Origin: Viridothelium virens
Lineage: Eukaryota > Ascomycota > Dothideomycetes > Trypetheliales > Trypetheliaceae
Length of the DNA stretch: 64,000 nt
Reading direction: 5' to 3'
Assembly: GCA_010094025.1 (NCBI GenBank)
Contig: ML991795.1
Location: 124,001-188,000 of the forward strand
How positions within the stretch are numbered: the stretch's first letter is position 1; each line of letters begins with the position of its first letter. The notes under the pieces are model-generated. The model saw only the letters and a program-made list of their open reading frames with translations, was not told where the DNA came from and searched no databases. Positions 1 through 10,781 of this stretch are shown piece after piece. A program made the translations under genes and the position numbers.

Positions 1-1139
1 CTACTCACGAATTCTCGCGGCCCCTAAGGACGAGCAACCGGAAAATGTTTCAAGCTGCTCCTGCCATTCTGCTAAAAGTACATTATACAAGAATGCCACC
101 TGGTTCCAAGTTCCCTGTCCTGGCCTCACTCAGCCTGGAAGTCACTGCATTTGCTAGCTCTGATGTTAGAATCGAGGAAATCCACACGCAGCTATCCAAT
201 GGAACATGCGAGACGTTTGGTATCGATAATCTGCAGTTACCCGTGACACAGAGTCCAGGTAACGAGACAACATGGGTTCGCCGGTTGGCATCCACAAATA
301 TTCCAGAAGGAAGAGATAGTGCAAATATCCACCTTTTCGAAATCAAAGTGCTTGGGAAAGTTCTACTTTCTGATGACTGTTCTGCGGCGATCGAGGTCAT
401 TTGGAGAAGCAACGTCGATCTTGGTCCGTTGCCTCCAGCTCCTGGTACAAGGTAATTAATAATCAATTTCTCTTCGAAATCACCTGTCATTGCTGTACCC
501 CAATTGATACGAGGCTTAGGAATTCTCAAAGCTTGTCCAGAGGCCGAGGTGCAAGTATATCTTCCGCAACATCTGCGCAAGCTTTGCGTCGTCCATCCAG
601 TGTAGATGGAGGCGGAGACCAGAGTCCGCCTTCGACGAATGATTTTGGTATCACCGTCACATTCTCTGGGCCGGCAGAAGTTCATGTGGGTGAGATTTTA
701 CGTTGGGATGTCCTACTGCTCAACCGTTCTCCACATCGGAGAAGCCTTGCTATTATAGCTTTACCGAAACGGAAGAGAGTCAAATCTAGCCATCACTTTG
801 GACAAAGCGAGGGTGGTTCTATTGCACATGCCATACTCGACGAGCACACGTTGTATTCTCTTCAAGCCCGAGCAACTCTAGAGCCAGTAGGGTTGGTGAG
901 CCTGAGTCCAGATGTACGGATAGGGTTTGTCTCTCCCGCCATAGTTTGATGTCAAGCTCGCAGTACTAACATCCTGTTCCTCCAGGCCGCTGGCGCCAGG
1001 TGCATGTTACCAAACGTCGCTTGAATTTTTAGTGTTGACTCCTGGAATTTTGCATCTAGACGCGGTGCGCGTCTTTGACCTTGCCACTCAGCAGTTCATC
1101 GACACTCGAGATCTTCCTGATACTGTAGCATTAGAATAA
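1..1139 (+). CDS. TRS65: TRAPP II complex subunit Trs65, C-terminal part (5' end outside window)
   Basis: Exons by my reading are <1..451, 514..924 and 986..1139, with introns of 62 and 61 bp; the second carries a TACTAAC branch site at 964-970. The frame is open at the window edge, so the N-terminus lies upstream. The C-terminal beta-rich region has the conserved Trs65 ending: DVRIGPLAPG across the last junction, then an AVRVFDLATQ-like stretch and the terminal RDLPD motif. Trs65 is a TRAPPII-specific subunit that helps TRAPPII activate Ypt31/32-type Rab GTPases at the late Golgi (family knowledge). About 237 residues are visible. The call rests on recognising the C-terminal motif by eye. 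Confidence 0.8.
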
Positions 1140-1651
1140 GCATGAGAATAATATGAACACGGGCATGTTGAATTTCCGGTGAGTTATTTCACCGGCAACA
1201 TTTGCCTGTGACCCGGCAAAGCCAGTAGCGAAAGTACTTAAATCAAGTGATCTCAATGTAGAGCATGACGACGGAGATATAAAGAATTCATCGTAGGATC
1301 GTAAAGATGCAGGAGCTATAAGAAAACAGTTCCGAAAGATGTCCAAGTGGTCAATTGAAATTTGAAGTGTTTCCCCAAACGCAGGATGTGCCACCATCCA
1401 ATAGAGATGCGCTGAGACTCCGCCTGCATCCTCTCCTCTTTAGGCTCCTTCACGCCGCCGCTCTGAAACCCGCATCCCTTCCTTCAACTCCGCCAGCCCT
1501 TCGTTCGCAGGCACGAACGGCCCTATTTCACCTCTTCCACCTCATCACTCACCTCTCTCCCCACCCTGCTTGGTACACTGTCACGGGCTTTCTCTCACAT
1601 TCACCAGCTGAACGCACCTGCCGCACAGTCCACCGAAGTCACGTCATCAAA
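1140..1651. other. Intergenic; pyrimidine-rich presumed promoter of the Mpv17-family gene
   Basis: No gene seen. Roughly 1420-1600 is strongly C/T-rich, as is common just upstream of start codons in filamentous fungi; the next gene starts at 1652. Confidence 0.4.
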
Positions 1652-2786
1652 ATGTCGTCCTTTGTCGAACAACGACGTCGCCTCCTGCGAAACCTCAACT
1701 CCAGATATATCTACGGCAGAGTGGTCAGTTGAGCCTCGTCCAAGACTTTCGCTGCCATAGCGTGAATTGTGGACGAAATCTACCACGTACCTAAGGCATC
1801 TGAAGCTAACTTCTTGACAACTGTAGCCTCTGCTCCACGCCTTCGTCTTCCTCTTTCAGCTTGCTATGGTGTCTATACTTACGCGGAAATTCAGTGCCTA
1901 TTATGATCGCAGACCTGGTATGATGGCATTAGGATCTACTGGAGAGCGTAGCTTGCTAACCAAGACTTCATTAGTCCTTACGACCATGATAACCAACGCC
2001 GTACGTTCACGTTCCTTAGTGCAATGAAACAACATGCAGTCCCCATTCACATGCGCAAGTCTAACAATATGCTCCACAGCTACTGGGAGGAATAGCCGAC
2101 ACCGTTGCGCAGAGTCTCACTGCCATCCGTCAGCGCGCTGTCCGCAAGCCCGGCGGCCCAGATCCCAAGGATGACTTCATCGCCATCGAGATCCACGACC
2201 TGGACCGAAAAAACAGCCTCCCCACACACGAATTGATTCCATCGTCACGCAGCCTCCCGCCACCATTCGACTTTGAGCGACTGACCCGATTCATGTCATA
2301 CGGTTTCCTGATGGCACCTATCCAGCATCGGTGGTTCAGCTTCTTGTCGACAACGTTCGCCTTCACCACGAAGTCCAGAACGGTCCCGGCGCTGAAGAGG
2401 GTGGCTTTTGATCAGCTGATATTCGCGCCGCTTGGTATGTTGCTGAGAATGGAAGTTGGCATTTGGCTTGGGCAAGTTGAGCTAATTGATGGGGATAGGT
2501 CTTGCTGCGTTCTTCACATTCATGACGGTGGCCGAGGGTGGTGGTCGGAGAGCAGTGATGAAGAAGTTTCAGGACGTATACATGCCTGCTCTCAAGGCGA
2601 ACTACTTGGTGTGGCCTCTGGTGCAGATTCTTAACTTCAGAATTGTCCCTCTTCCTCTACAGATTGTGAGTGTCTCCGGAAAGAGTCTTTCAGTTTCACG
2701 CTAACATGAGGCAGCCATTCGTGTCCACCGTCGGTATTGCCTGGACAGCCTACCTGTCATTGACCAATCAGTCAGACGAGGCGTAG
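1652..2786 (+). CDS. Mpv17/PMP22 family integral membrane protein
   Basis: Six exons: 1652..1723, 1827..1917, 1975..2000, 2080..2434, 2499..2665 and 2715..2786, giving 260 residues in one frame. All five introns have GT..AG ends and several have CTAAC branch sites (1806-1810, 2701-2705). Family features are the LLGGIADTVAQ stretch starting exon 4, a RFMSYGFLMAPIQHRWF-type segment (gly-pro-xx-H/W helix), and the C-terminal WPLVQILNFRIVPLPLQI and TVGIAWTAYLS segments that define Mpv17/PMP22. Proteins of this family sit in the inner mitochondrial or peroxisomal membrane and form small-solute channels; which organelle applies here cannot be told. The short exon 3 (26 bp) is needed to keep the frame. 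The start is the first in-frame ATG after a C/T-rich leader. Confidence 0.85.
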
Positions 2787-5067
2787 GCATAAGTACGCTA
2801 GACGACTTCGATTTTCGACCTAGGCCATGTACTACTTCCTGGGAGTCGAGAAGATCTGCAACCATAGATTCTAAGAATCAAGAGGCTCATATTGTGAACG
2901 AGGCGTTATGGAGAATCAACACATGGTTCGGGTTATTTACGAGCATTGGGTCACTTTCTGGTTTGTGGGTCGGGGAACATCACAGAGCCTAACGGTGAAC
3001 AAGGTGTACAAACGGCGTCCTGACCTCCGGTATGTTGGTAGTCGTTTCCAACGAGATGCAATATCTTTCATCGGATTTGTTATTCTTAGCGTGCTGATCG
3101 AGAGGCGTACCAATCATGACGCACCCCGTCCATGCTTCACTAGCTCGAGGTGATAATCCAAAGGTTTCCTGCTTGCCCTTCAAGATGTGTCAATGTCGTC
3201 CAAACCTTTGTAATTTGCGTCTCGTCTATCTACGTGATTTACAGAATTCCACTGGCCTTCCACCCGTCCCCTCTTCTTTCACTCACAAGCCTTACAGCCG
3301 CCTGTTTAATCCTGGAGATGGATATCAATACTACTTACGTACCGAGACTCTATAGAATCTGACATTTCAACGATGTCTTGCCACGACATTAACCGACAAA
3401 ATCTCATTGAAAATGCGGTCATTTATACAAGATGCGCCAAAATGAGCGCTGAATCTGGACTTGCGGGAGACCCTTTGACACATCGTCTATTATGGCGGAG
3501 GGTCCTATGGAGCCCTACAAGTTGAGAGGAGCAACTTCGTAAACGCATGAGGTCTGGATATTTGAGCTAGCTCGAGCATTCGTGTCGCTCAGCATGAATG
3601 AGAAAGATGAATCATGTGTTCGATTTCAACTATATCATTTATTCCGGTGCTATCTCAACTGCTGTTCGTTGGTGGGATCTTGCTCATTACGGGACTAAGC
3701 TGTGTTTATAGCGAGATTATCAGGATAACGGAAATCTCCAAGGATGACCACATGATACTATCAGTTCCTCTTATTCTTTTGGAACTCATGGGATTTGGGA
3801 AGACTCTCGTAAAGCATTCAACTTGTTATTATACAGCTTCCTCTACCAATGGACCAAATGCTGACCTGCTTGCCGATGTGACTTTCTGCAGTACCGGGAA
3901 GGCGCCGGGTTTATTCTCAAGTCTCTTAATTTTTGGGGACGCGGGTCGGGAAAGCTCGTAAAATTCGTCATATTCTTGGTCCGGCTCAGATCTGATCGGA
4001 TACTCAAGTGTTTGTCGAGCCTTCCCCAAATCACATCCTTTGGTGGTATAGTAGATACTAATTATCCACGCCTCACCACAATCAGCGCCGAGTTCTGGTC
4101 CGCAAACTTATACTGTGCTACTGCAGAAGGCTCATCTCCTTAAAGTCGACTCCAAGACCGCTGCCGCTTCCAGCACGGTTTCACCGAAACGTACCACCTT
4201 GCCTTCCTATTTCTGCACAGAGTTTTATCATTGTCAGGGGTCCTTGTTGCACGTACTCTACGAGACAAGGAGTTCGAGACATGCGAGCAATCCATATGAG
4301 AACATCGACGGGCCCAAAAGTTTGTCGAGAATCAGACCTCCCGGTAAGGCTTGCTACCCAATTTCCATTGTCGGCGTTTAGAGACTGTGATACAGGATAT
4401 CGGAGACGAAAGCTCTGGGCTCCTAATCTGACCTCATTGGGTTTCATTGGCAGCAAACTATTCCCTGTCGAATTTTCCCCATTTTTGGCCCCCAAATTTT
4501 CGGCTGCCTAGTCTTACCCCATCCTCGGAGAATATGCTAGCCTCAATCGAGGAAGAGAGTGGAGTGTATATCGTTCTCTGCGAGCGACCTTCCGGTGACA
4601 CTTGATGTGTCAAAAGGAGAATTGCAGACGTGAGCAAACAAAAAATACTGCGTATGGCAACTCAGTACTGTTGTGGAGCTTTGAGCTCCAAGGCGGTACA
4701 TAGAGCTGAGAGCATCCTTGTCGCCCTGAAAATCTCTTTTGCTTTTCCAGCCTTGTGCTTACATTCAGCCATGCAACCACAAGGCTGAAACACAGCCGAT
4801 CACTTATATGCAGCGTGATAGACCTTCTCGAATTGAACGCAAGATCCAAGATTGGCCATATTGTTCCATTCCAGGAGTCAGCATTGACTCATAAGGTGTG
4901 CTAGCCGTTCTGGATAATTCTTCCTCATACTGCTCCAAAATCCAAAGAATTCATTGTGCGTTAACCCATTTATGGTTCAATTTCTACCGTTTCCGAACCG
5001 ACATAAACTTATCAGCAGTCGTATGCCACCTTTACTCCAGATCTAGAGCGAAAGCGTACAACGAGAA
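2787..5067. other. 2.3-kb gene-poor stretch
   Basis: Only short open frames occur, on both strands, none with a family pattern I recognise and none that splice into a convincing gene. The longest is 3614..3961, 115 residues, with a hydrophobic start but no homology I can name. It could hold degraded repeat DNA; I see no terminal repeats or target-site duplications. Confidence 0.4.
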
Positions 5068-6501
5068 ATGCCACGTACAGGGTTCAAAGCCTCCCCTGCT
5101 CTGCAAATTGAGATTCAGGACCAACGACCGATTTATCTTCCAGGTGACACTCTCAATGGCTTCATCCTTAGTGATAAGAAGCCATCCACTCTGCCTCACT
5201 CATTACAATCCATTCGACTGAAGTTCTTCGGGCGGGCCAAGACGAAATGCGTGGTCAAGTCGGGCAATAGCACGTCCATTTATCGAGGGCGAGCGGTTTT
5301 CATTCAAGTAACGAAGATTATACATAAAGATCATATCTGCGAGACCGGGCAACACGCTTGGCCCTTTTCGATGACCATCCCTGAGCACCCAACACCCAGT
5401 ATTGCTTCAAGAGGCGATGCTTTTGATCCGAGCCCGCCGTTCATTTTCACTAGGGATCCTCAGACGAAGCAGGAGACAGACGTGACTCAGCATCAGCTTC
5501 CTTCTATCATGTACTACTATGATGAGTCTGGGTGGTCAGGCAAGAAGATTCAAGCATACATCGAATACGTACTTCTCGCCGAGGCAGGCTCGACCAAAGC
5601 AGTGATGCCACTCTATGTACGACGACAGTCCGTTCCAAGTCCGATTACAAGTCACGCCATGCAGTTGCGTCCATTTTCTCAGGAGACCAAGACGCTTGCT
5701 TTGCTGCCTGAGTATGCGGAAGGCTCTGCACCGTTTGGTATGAAGTTGAAATCGATTCTCCGGCCGTCGAAGACTCCCAAGTATTCTTACTCTATAATGG
5801 TAGCATATCCCGCCACCATCCAGCTCGAGCACCCCAAAACGCTTCCTTTCAAGATCTACCTCGTCCCCCATCTGGACTCGAAAGTGACCACGATCTCTCC
5901 AGAAGGCAGCAGTTTGGAACAGCTACCTGTCGTTACCGTCACAAGCATGGAGGTGGAACTCAAAAGTCATGTTCATATCCGTTGCCCTGGTACATTCTCG
6001 GATCATAGCGCTGCAAAACACCATACATACCACATTAGCGGCCGAAGCCTCTCAACACCCATTGCTGTCCCAATCATTCCAAAGTCCGATTCCGAGCCCA
6101 AGCAGTCCCAAGAGACCGCAACTCTTTTTTCCTTCAATCAATATACTGCCTCCAAGCAAGAAACAACAATACCTTCGGCAGCGCTGGATCTCGGCACGCT
6201 CTTCTCAGTCTTTCTTGGGGCAAGGTCTGCCAAACGCCAGATCTATCCCACCTTCGCCACGTACAACATTGCGGTTTCTCACAGCTTGAAATGGAAGGTC
6301 AACCTCTCCTGCGCAGGTGAAAAACATAGCGTTAGTGGAGAGCCGGTCGTGACAGTGCTCGCTCCCAGCGAGGAGCAGGAGGAGATGAAAATGAGACAAC
6401 TAGGGACAGAGGGCATGAAGAAGAGCCATGATGAGTTGGAAGCAGGGGCCGAAGCGGCGATAAATCTTGTGGGACAGATTATGCAGGCCGTGACATCGTG
6501 A
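5068..6501 (+). CDS. Alpha-arrestin (arrestin-N domain) protein
   Basis: Single exon, 477 residues. The N-terminal half has the arrestin-fold pattern: a ligand-like start with YLPGDTLNG at about residues 23-31, then IRLKFFGRAKT, and a WPFSMTIPEHPTPS segment near 98-111, followed by YYYDESGWSGKKIQAYIEYVL near 148-170. Fungal alpha-arrestins recruit Rsp5/NEDD4-type ubiquitin ligases to plasma-membrane transporters to trigger endocytosis, or signal pH and stress. I see no PPxY, but an LPxY-type motif (LPEY) lies near residues 213-216 and could serve the same purpose. The second arrestin domain is weakly recognisable and ends with a Glu-rich, lysine-containing tail near 430-470 (EEQEEMKMRQ) that is probably helical. 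Which transporter or signal it serves cannot be told from sequence. Confidence 0.75.
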   Translation: MPRTGFKASPALQIEIQDQRPIYLPGDTLNGFILSDKKPSTLPHSLQSIRLKFFGRAKTKCVVKSGNSTSIYRGRAVFIQVTKIIHKDHICETGQHAWPFSMTIPEHPTPSIASRGDAFDPSPPFIFTRDPQTKQETDVTQHQLPSIMYYYDESGWSGKKIQAYIEYVLLAEAGSTKAVMPLYVRRQSVPSPITSHAMQLRPFSQETKTLALLPEYAEGSAPFGMKLKSILRPSKTPKYSYSIMVAYPATIQLEHPKTLPFKIYLVPHLDSKVTTISPEGSSLEQLPVVTVTSMEVELKSHVHIRCPGTFSDHSAAKHHTYHISGRSLSTPIAVPIIPKSDSEPKQSQETATLFSFNQYTASKQETTIPSAALDLGTLFSVFLGARSAKRQIYPTFATYNIAVSHSLKWKVNLSCAGEKHSVSGEPVVTVLAPSEEQEEMKMRQLGTEGMKKSHDELEAGAEAAINLVGQIMQAVTS

Positions 6502-7203
6502 GCGTTCATATAAAACCTGGGGATTTGCCACGTGGATTTGGTCTTTGGGAGGAAGGCAGAACCGTAAACCGTTTTTGAAGAGACAGGTTGTGAAATCCAT
6601 CGTGCGCAGACAATGGACGAAATGCTCTGTAGCTGGGATCGTGCAGCTTCTAGAAAGCTTAATTCGACAGTCTTAATCAGGACTCAAGATGGCTTGCAGC
6701 AGTACTAGCAGATTGCGTGCAGTAGTGCAATGCAAGGCGAGATTTAAACGAGACCCTACGGCTTTCTGTTTGTAAACTTAATTTCCGCAACATACGACCG
6801 ACGAAGGATCCAGTAGACAACCACTAGAAGCTCCTGCGTAAATTGGCGACGAAAAGAGAAGTCATTGGTCTAGTCACATCTTTTTCCTTGAGCCCCACGA
6901 TCAACGCGATAAGGTATTTAGGAAGGGATCCCTTGGTTCTCAATACAGACTAGCACGGACTGCAAGTAATCAGGTGGCCATCATGATCACCATGATGTGA
7001 GAATGCGTTTCAAGTAACCAGGTAGGTACTACAGGTACCTTGTGTAACGTCTCCCCGCCCTGTGCGTGTCCCTCTACCATTGGATGAAATAGGCCTGAAC
7101 TGTAAGACTATCATGCCTTCATTATGACCCTTCGAGAACTAAGTCGACTCACCTTCTAGTGCACGACAAAATTGATTCAGAGATACAATTTGCTCACATC
7201 ACG
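6502..7203. other. Intergenic, no gene seen
   Basis: About 700 bp between the arrestin and the F-box/ankyrin gene. No credible open frame, RNA gene or repeat recognised. Confidence 0.4.
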
Positions 7204-8396
7204 ATGAGTTTGTTGAAACTTCCCAATGAGATCATCCTCGACATAGTCGACTATCTCGACGAGCAATGGCACATCTATGCGACTACCTGCGTAAACCGGC
7301 GACTATATCGGCTCCTTAGAGACGAATTACTTCGACATAGCATTCATTTCCGAGGAGGGGACGCTCTTATTTGGGCAGCAAGGAAAGGTCGCTCTGACAC
7401 AGTCCACGCAACCCTTCGTCTTGGAGCGGATATCAATGCCACCAGGACACGACCACGGGGGATAACTCCTTTGTATGCTGCGGCAAAGACTGGAAGTGTG
7501 TCTATGGTGGAGACATTGCTCAACATGGGTGCAGATCCTGAGGCAGGGGGGGTTCGTAATAGAAAGCCTCTGTACACAGCACTCGTGTCCAGGAATGAAG
7601 AGGTCGCTCGCATACTTTTTGACGAAACTAGCAACATGGACATTTCTATCGCAGAACCGGAACAAGATCAAACAGCTTTGCATGTCGCCTGTTACTGTCG
7701 CCTCCTAGAGTCTATACAATATTTCCTTGAACGGGGTGCCAATGTCAATAGAATCACTTCACAGGCATCCACACCACTTGACCTCATCCTTCGCTCGAGC
7801 AACTCAAATCCCGGGTACTCTCTATCTGAGAATGATTTCAAAATTGTCTTGCTACTCCTTGAATTCGGGACAAAGCTAAGTGAGAAGACATGTATGTATG
7901 GACTCAAACATCCCGATCGAAGAGTAAGGGGACTCTTCCAGACAAGTGGTACAGTCAAGGATACAGGGAAAAGAGTGCTGATCGGACGTTCTTGGATGGC
8001 TTCGAGTGCAGAGTTCGATCCAAATGAGTTATATGGATCTAGCGGCATAAATCGGGGGCGTTCTCAACCAGCGAGGTAAGCCACGAGCGACCCTGCGATC
8101 TAAACGATTCCCAGTAGCACAGCAGACATCTGACCTATGCCTGCAGCCAGGATACCCAGCAATCTGTGGACGAAACCTTTCCTGCATTGAATCACAGTAG
8201 CCAACCTAATGAACCAGCACAACGTCATGAGTGGACACCGTCTAAGGTCCAACGAATAATTGCAGACTTCTCAAATGCCAAACGTCCGTTGCGAGTCGGA
8301 CCTCTACCACGCGATCCATTCCCCAAACTTGGGCCGCTGGAGATCTCTACCAGGACCAGTGCAGGAGATCTATGGAGGACTTTCAGGGGCCAATAA
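7204..8396 (+). CDS. F-box and ankyrin-repeat protein
   Basis: Exons 7204..8075 and 8147..8396 (71-bp intron with GTAAGC donor and CTGACC branch), 373 residues. The start at 7204 gives the F-box-type N-terminus LLKLPNEIILDIVDYL; in-frame sequence upstream lacks an ATG. Ankyrin-like repeats follow from about residue 57: DALIWAARKG, then ITPLYAAAKTG with ETLLNMGADP, a KPLYTALVSR repeat and QTALHVACYCR with YFLERGANVN. F-box proteins bridge substrates to SCF ubiquitin ligases, and ankyrin repeats commonly provide the substrate contact; substrate unknown. The C-terminal exon is polar and low in predicted structure. Without the intron the protein would stop right after the splice donor, so the second exon rests on splice signals plus its open frame. 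Confidence 0.75.
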
Positions 8397-8863
8397 CCGT
8401 CCATAACTACCTCTGCGAAGCAAGCTGATCCATCGAAAGACTTGTCTGAGCCTCTTTTACCATCGCAAATCTCCAATAGAAAGAGCAAAAAGAAGTGGCA
8501 GCCCTTAAAGGTTTAAAGAGCGTAGACTTGGACTATATCGGCGCTTGAACCCTTGATTCAATGCAGAATCCAGGCAGACTTCATGAGGAATAAGTTGAAT
8601 CAATCTCAAGGAGCAATCTCTACGAATGTATCCACGATATCATTCGAGACGATACGAAACGGCTGCAAGGCTTCATCGCTGGAGGTCAGCTGTTGGTAAG
8701 ATCCGCGCTATTGATAAGTCGTAATGAACCAATGGTTGACCAGTTATGAAAGAATTGTCCCAATGTATGTATGTACATGAACTCTAGAAAATGAAACAGA
8801 CATGGTATCCGCTCCCGGAGTTGAGACACACAAGTGCAATAGAACCATCCATCTAGACTAGTG
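8397..8863. other. Intergenic between convergent genes
   Basis: Holds the 3' ends of the F-box/ankyrin gene (plus) and the C2H2 gene (minus). Nothing else recognised. Confidence 0.4.
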
Positions 8864-9923
8864 CTAGCTCCCGGTCCGAAATCGACAGTTCCTGGTGTGA
8901 CGCTGGCAATTATCCTTCCGCGAGGAGGTGGCGTGGCATTTTGTACACTCGAATCTTACACCAGCATGCTTGCTCTGACTATGGCGCTCCAAGGTCCTAG
9001 CATCTGCAAAATCCTGTCCACAAGTCGAGCACACCGGTCTTGGTGCGTGCTTTCTTTCGTGGACTAGGAGACGAGACTCTGTGGCAAAGTTTCTCGGACA
9101 CTTGCTGCATTTAAAGTGCACCGCTCGAGGCAAGGTTTGTGTACGGAGTGCTGACGGGATTTCCAAAGTGCTGGCAGGTTGGTTAAATGCACTTGGACTC
9201 GAGATAATGGGTTCTGTCGATGATGCCATTAATGGCATGTCGTGGGCCTGTTGTCGATCCGTCCAAGCGCCAGTCATGATGTCAGAAGCGTGTTCTTGTG
9301 GGGCATTTTTGAGTGTCCCATCTTGCTGACCTGCGACGTCGAACAAGGGTTGATTGAAAGTAGGAAAAGATTGACTGCTGGAGTGCAAGCTGACTTGTAT
9401 GGCGGGATGTGTGTTAATAGGAGATCTTGTGAGAGGATCATTGAGGATGGTGAATTCCGCAGCATCTGGAGCTTCAACTCCACTTCCGTTTGTCCAAAAG
9501 TTCCCAGGTGGTTCCGAGCCGTTAGAGAACTCAGAATACTCAGGCTCGTGAAAGAGAAATTCTTGTTCTGTCTCGTAAATGGCATTATTCTTCAATGATA
9601 GCCATCCACCGATCCAGATGTCAACAGAATCATCGACATTGCGTAGATTTAAGTCCTCAAAATAAACGCCATCCGAGCACGTATTGTATCGCTCGTGGGC
9701 CCGATCATAATTGTAAGAAATTGAGAAGAGGTGGCGGACTTTGTCCGCCTATCGTATCCCTATTGGTGATTATCTCTAACAGGAGGTAACCGCCTCCACG
9801 CTATAGCGACGTCTGATCAGTATGTAGGATATAGTACATTATGTAGTTGATGGACTGGACACATTGGTAAGCAAAACTTACGTGGGTATCGCACCCCTGC
9901 TCATCGCCCAGCACCCAGGACAT
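8864..9923 (-). CDS. C2H2 zinc-finger protein, fingers at the C-terminus
   Basis: Exon 1 9923..9882 (ATG, 14 codons, perfect GTAAGT donor) and exon 2 9748..8864, with a 133-bp intron, 308 residues. The main open frame has no ATG before its finger region other than internal ones. It stays open up to the acceptor at 9749, and the short upstream exon supplies a start in phase. About residues 225-305 hold three consecutive fingers: CSKC..H-x3-H, CSTCG..H-x4-H and CTKC..H-x3-C. The rest is polar, Ser/Pro/Gln-rich and acidic, as in fungal transcription factors. A nuclear DNA-binding regulator is inferred; targets unknown. The first exon is less certain than the fingers. Confidence 0.7.
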
Positions 9924-10781
9924 GACCTAGGTACCCAGGTGCTCAAGGACCCTTTGCCCCGAACAGAAGGCTATCAACCGATCGCGTAACTTTGTAAATG
10001 TAATTCGCTGCCCAAAAGTCTTCGGACAGCTGGATTGTGAAAGATCGTGTAAGGTTTCTCTCTTCATATATAGTTCTGCGGCTTCCAATCTCAGCCTTGT
10101 GTGGCATGGAACGTTATCTTCATGAAAGCTCTCTGAATCTCGTTAGTGGTGGCCTCCAGTTGCTGTGATTGGTCACCTCAACTTCATAGCGAGGCTGATG
10201 GTCCTAGGAAAAATTCGTAGCTTGCGATTGGTAACCTCAAAAACGGAGTCGTTGGTCGCCTCCAACCGACTTCGGAGGCCGATCCTTCGAGGCCGGTCAT
10301 TCAAGGCCTCAGTCCCCTACGGTTGTGTGGCAGATGCCCATATCGACTGGACTTAGCTTGGTGAGCGGCGATTGACTTCCTCGCTATCTCGAATAGGGAT
10401 AGCTGTTGTGTCTTCAGTAGCTTGTAGTCAGCGAGATGTTTGCTCCGGTCCTGCGGATTTGGAACCAATGAGCGGCGCCGGGGCTCGGTCAAGGCTAAAC
10501 CAACTTGAGTCTCTTGTACACTCGCTGCTTTTAATTAGTGGTACAAAATGATCAAAGCCTTCCACCAGGTAGACTACAGCTGAACATGTACTCTAAGAAT
10601 GGGCATATCACCTAGAACCACAGTAAGAACGACCGTTCTCTATCTGAAATCTCACCTTTTTTTCCTTGACCTACGGTACATACGATGTCTGAATGCTTCA
10701 CATGGGACGAATGCTGCAAAGAATAGACCTCCACGGCTAAATTGAGAAGTTCAAAATGATTTTACAATATCCCAAGCTATC
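9924..10781. other. Intergenic with degenerate short repeats
   Basis: No gene seen. From about 10147 to 10330 runs a set of imperfect repeats described separately. Confidence 0.4.
10147..10330. repeat. Degenerate 25-30 bp repeat tract
   Basis: Related units recur: GGTCACCTCAAC, GGTAACCTCAAA and GGTCGCCTCCAA, each preceded by a GATTGGT- or GTTGGT-like junction (near 10167, 10196, 10226, 10251). Spacing is about 25-29 bp and the match is loose, so this is an old or fortuitous tandem array. Confidence 0.35.

Noticed and set aside
3614-3961. 115-codon frame with a hydrophobic start
   Set aside because: No family pattern; sits alone in a gap; a chance frame is more likely.
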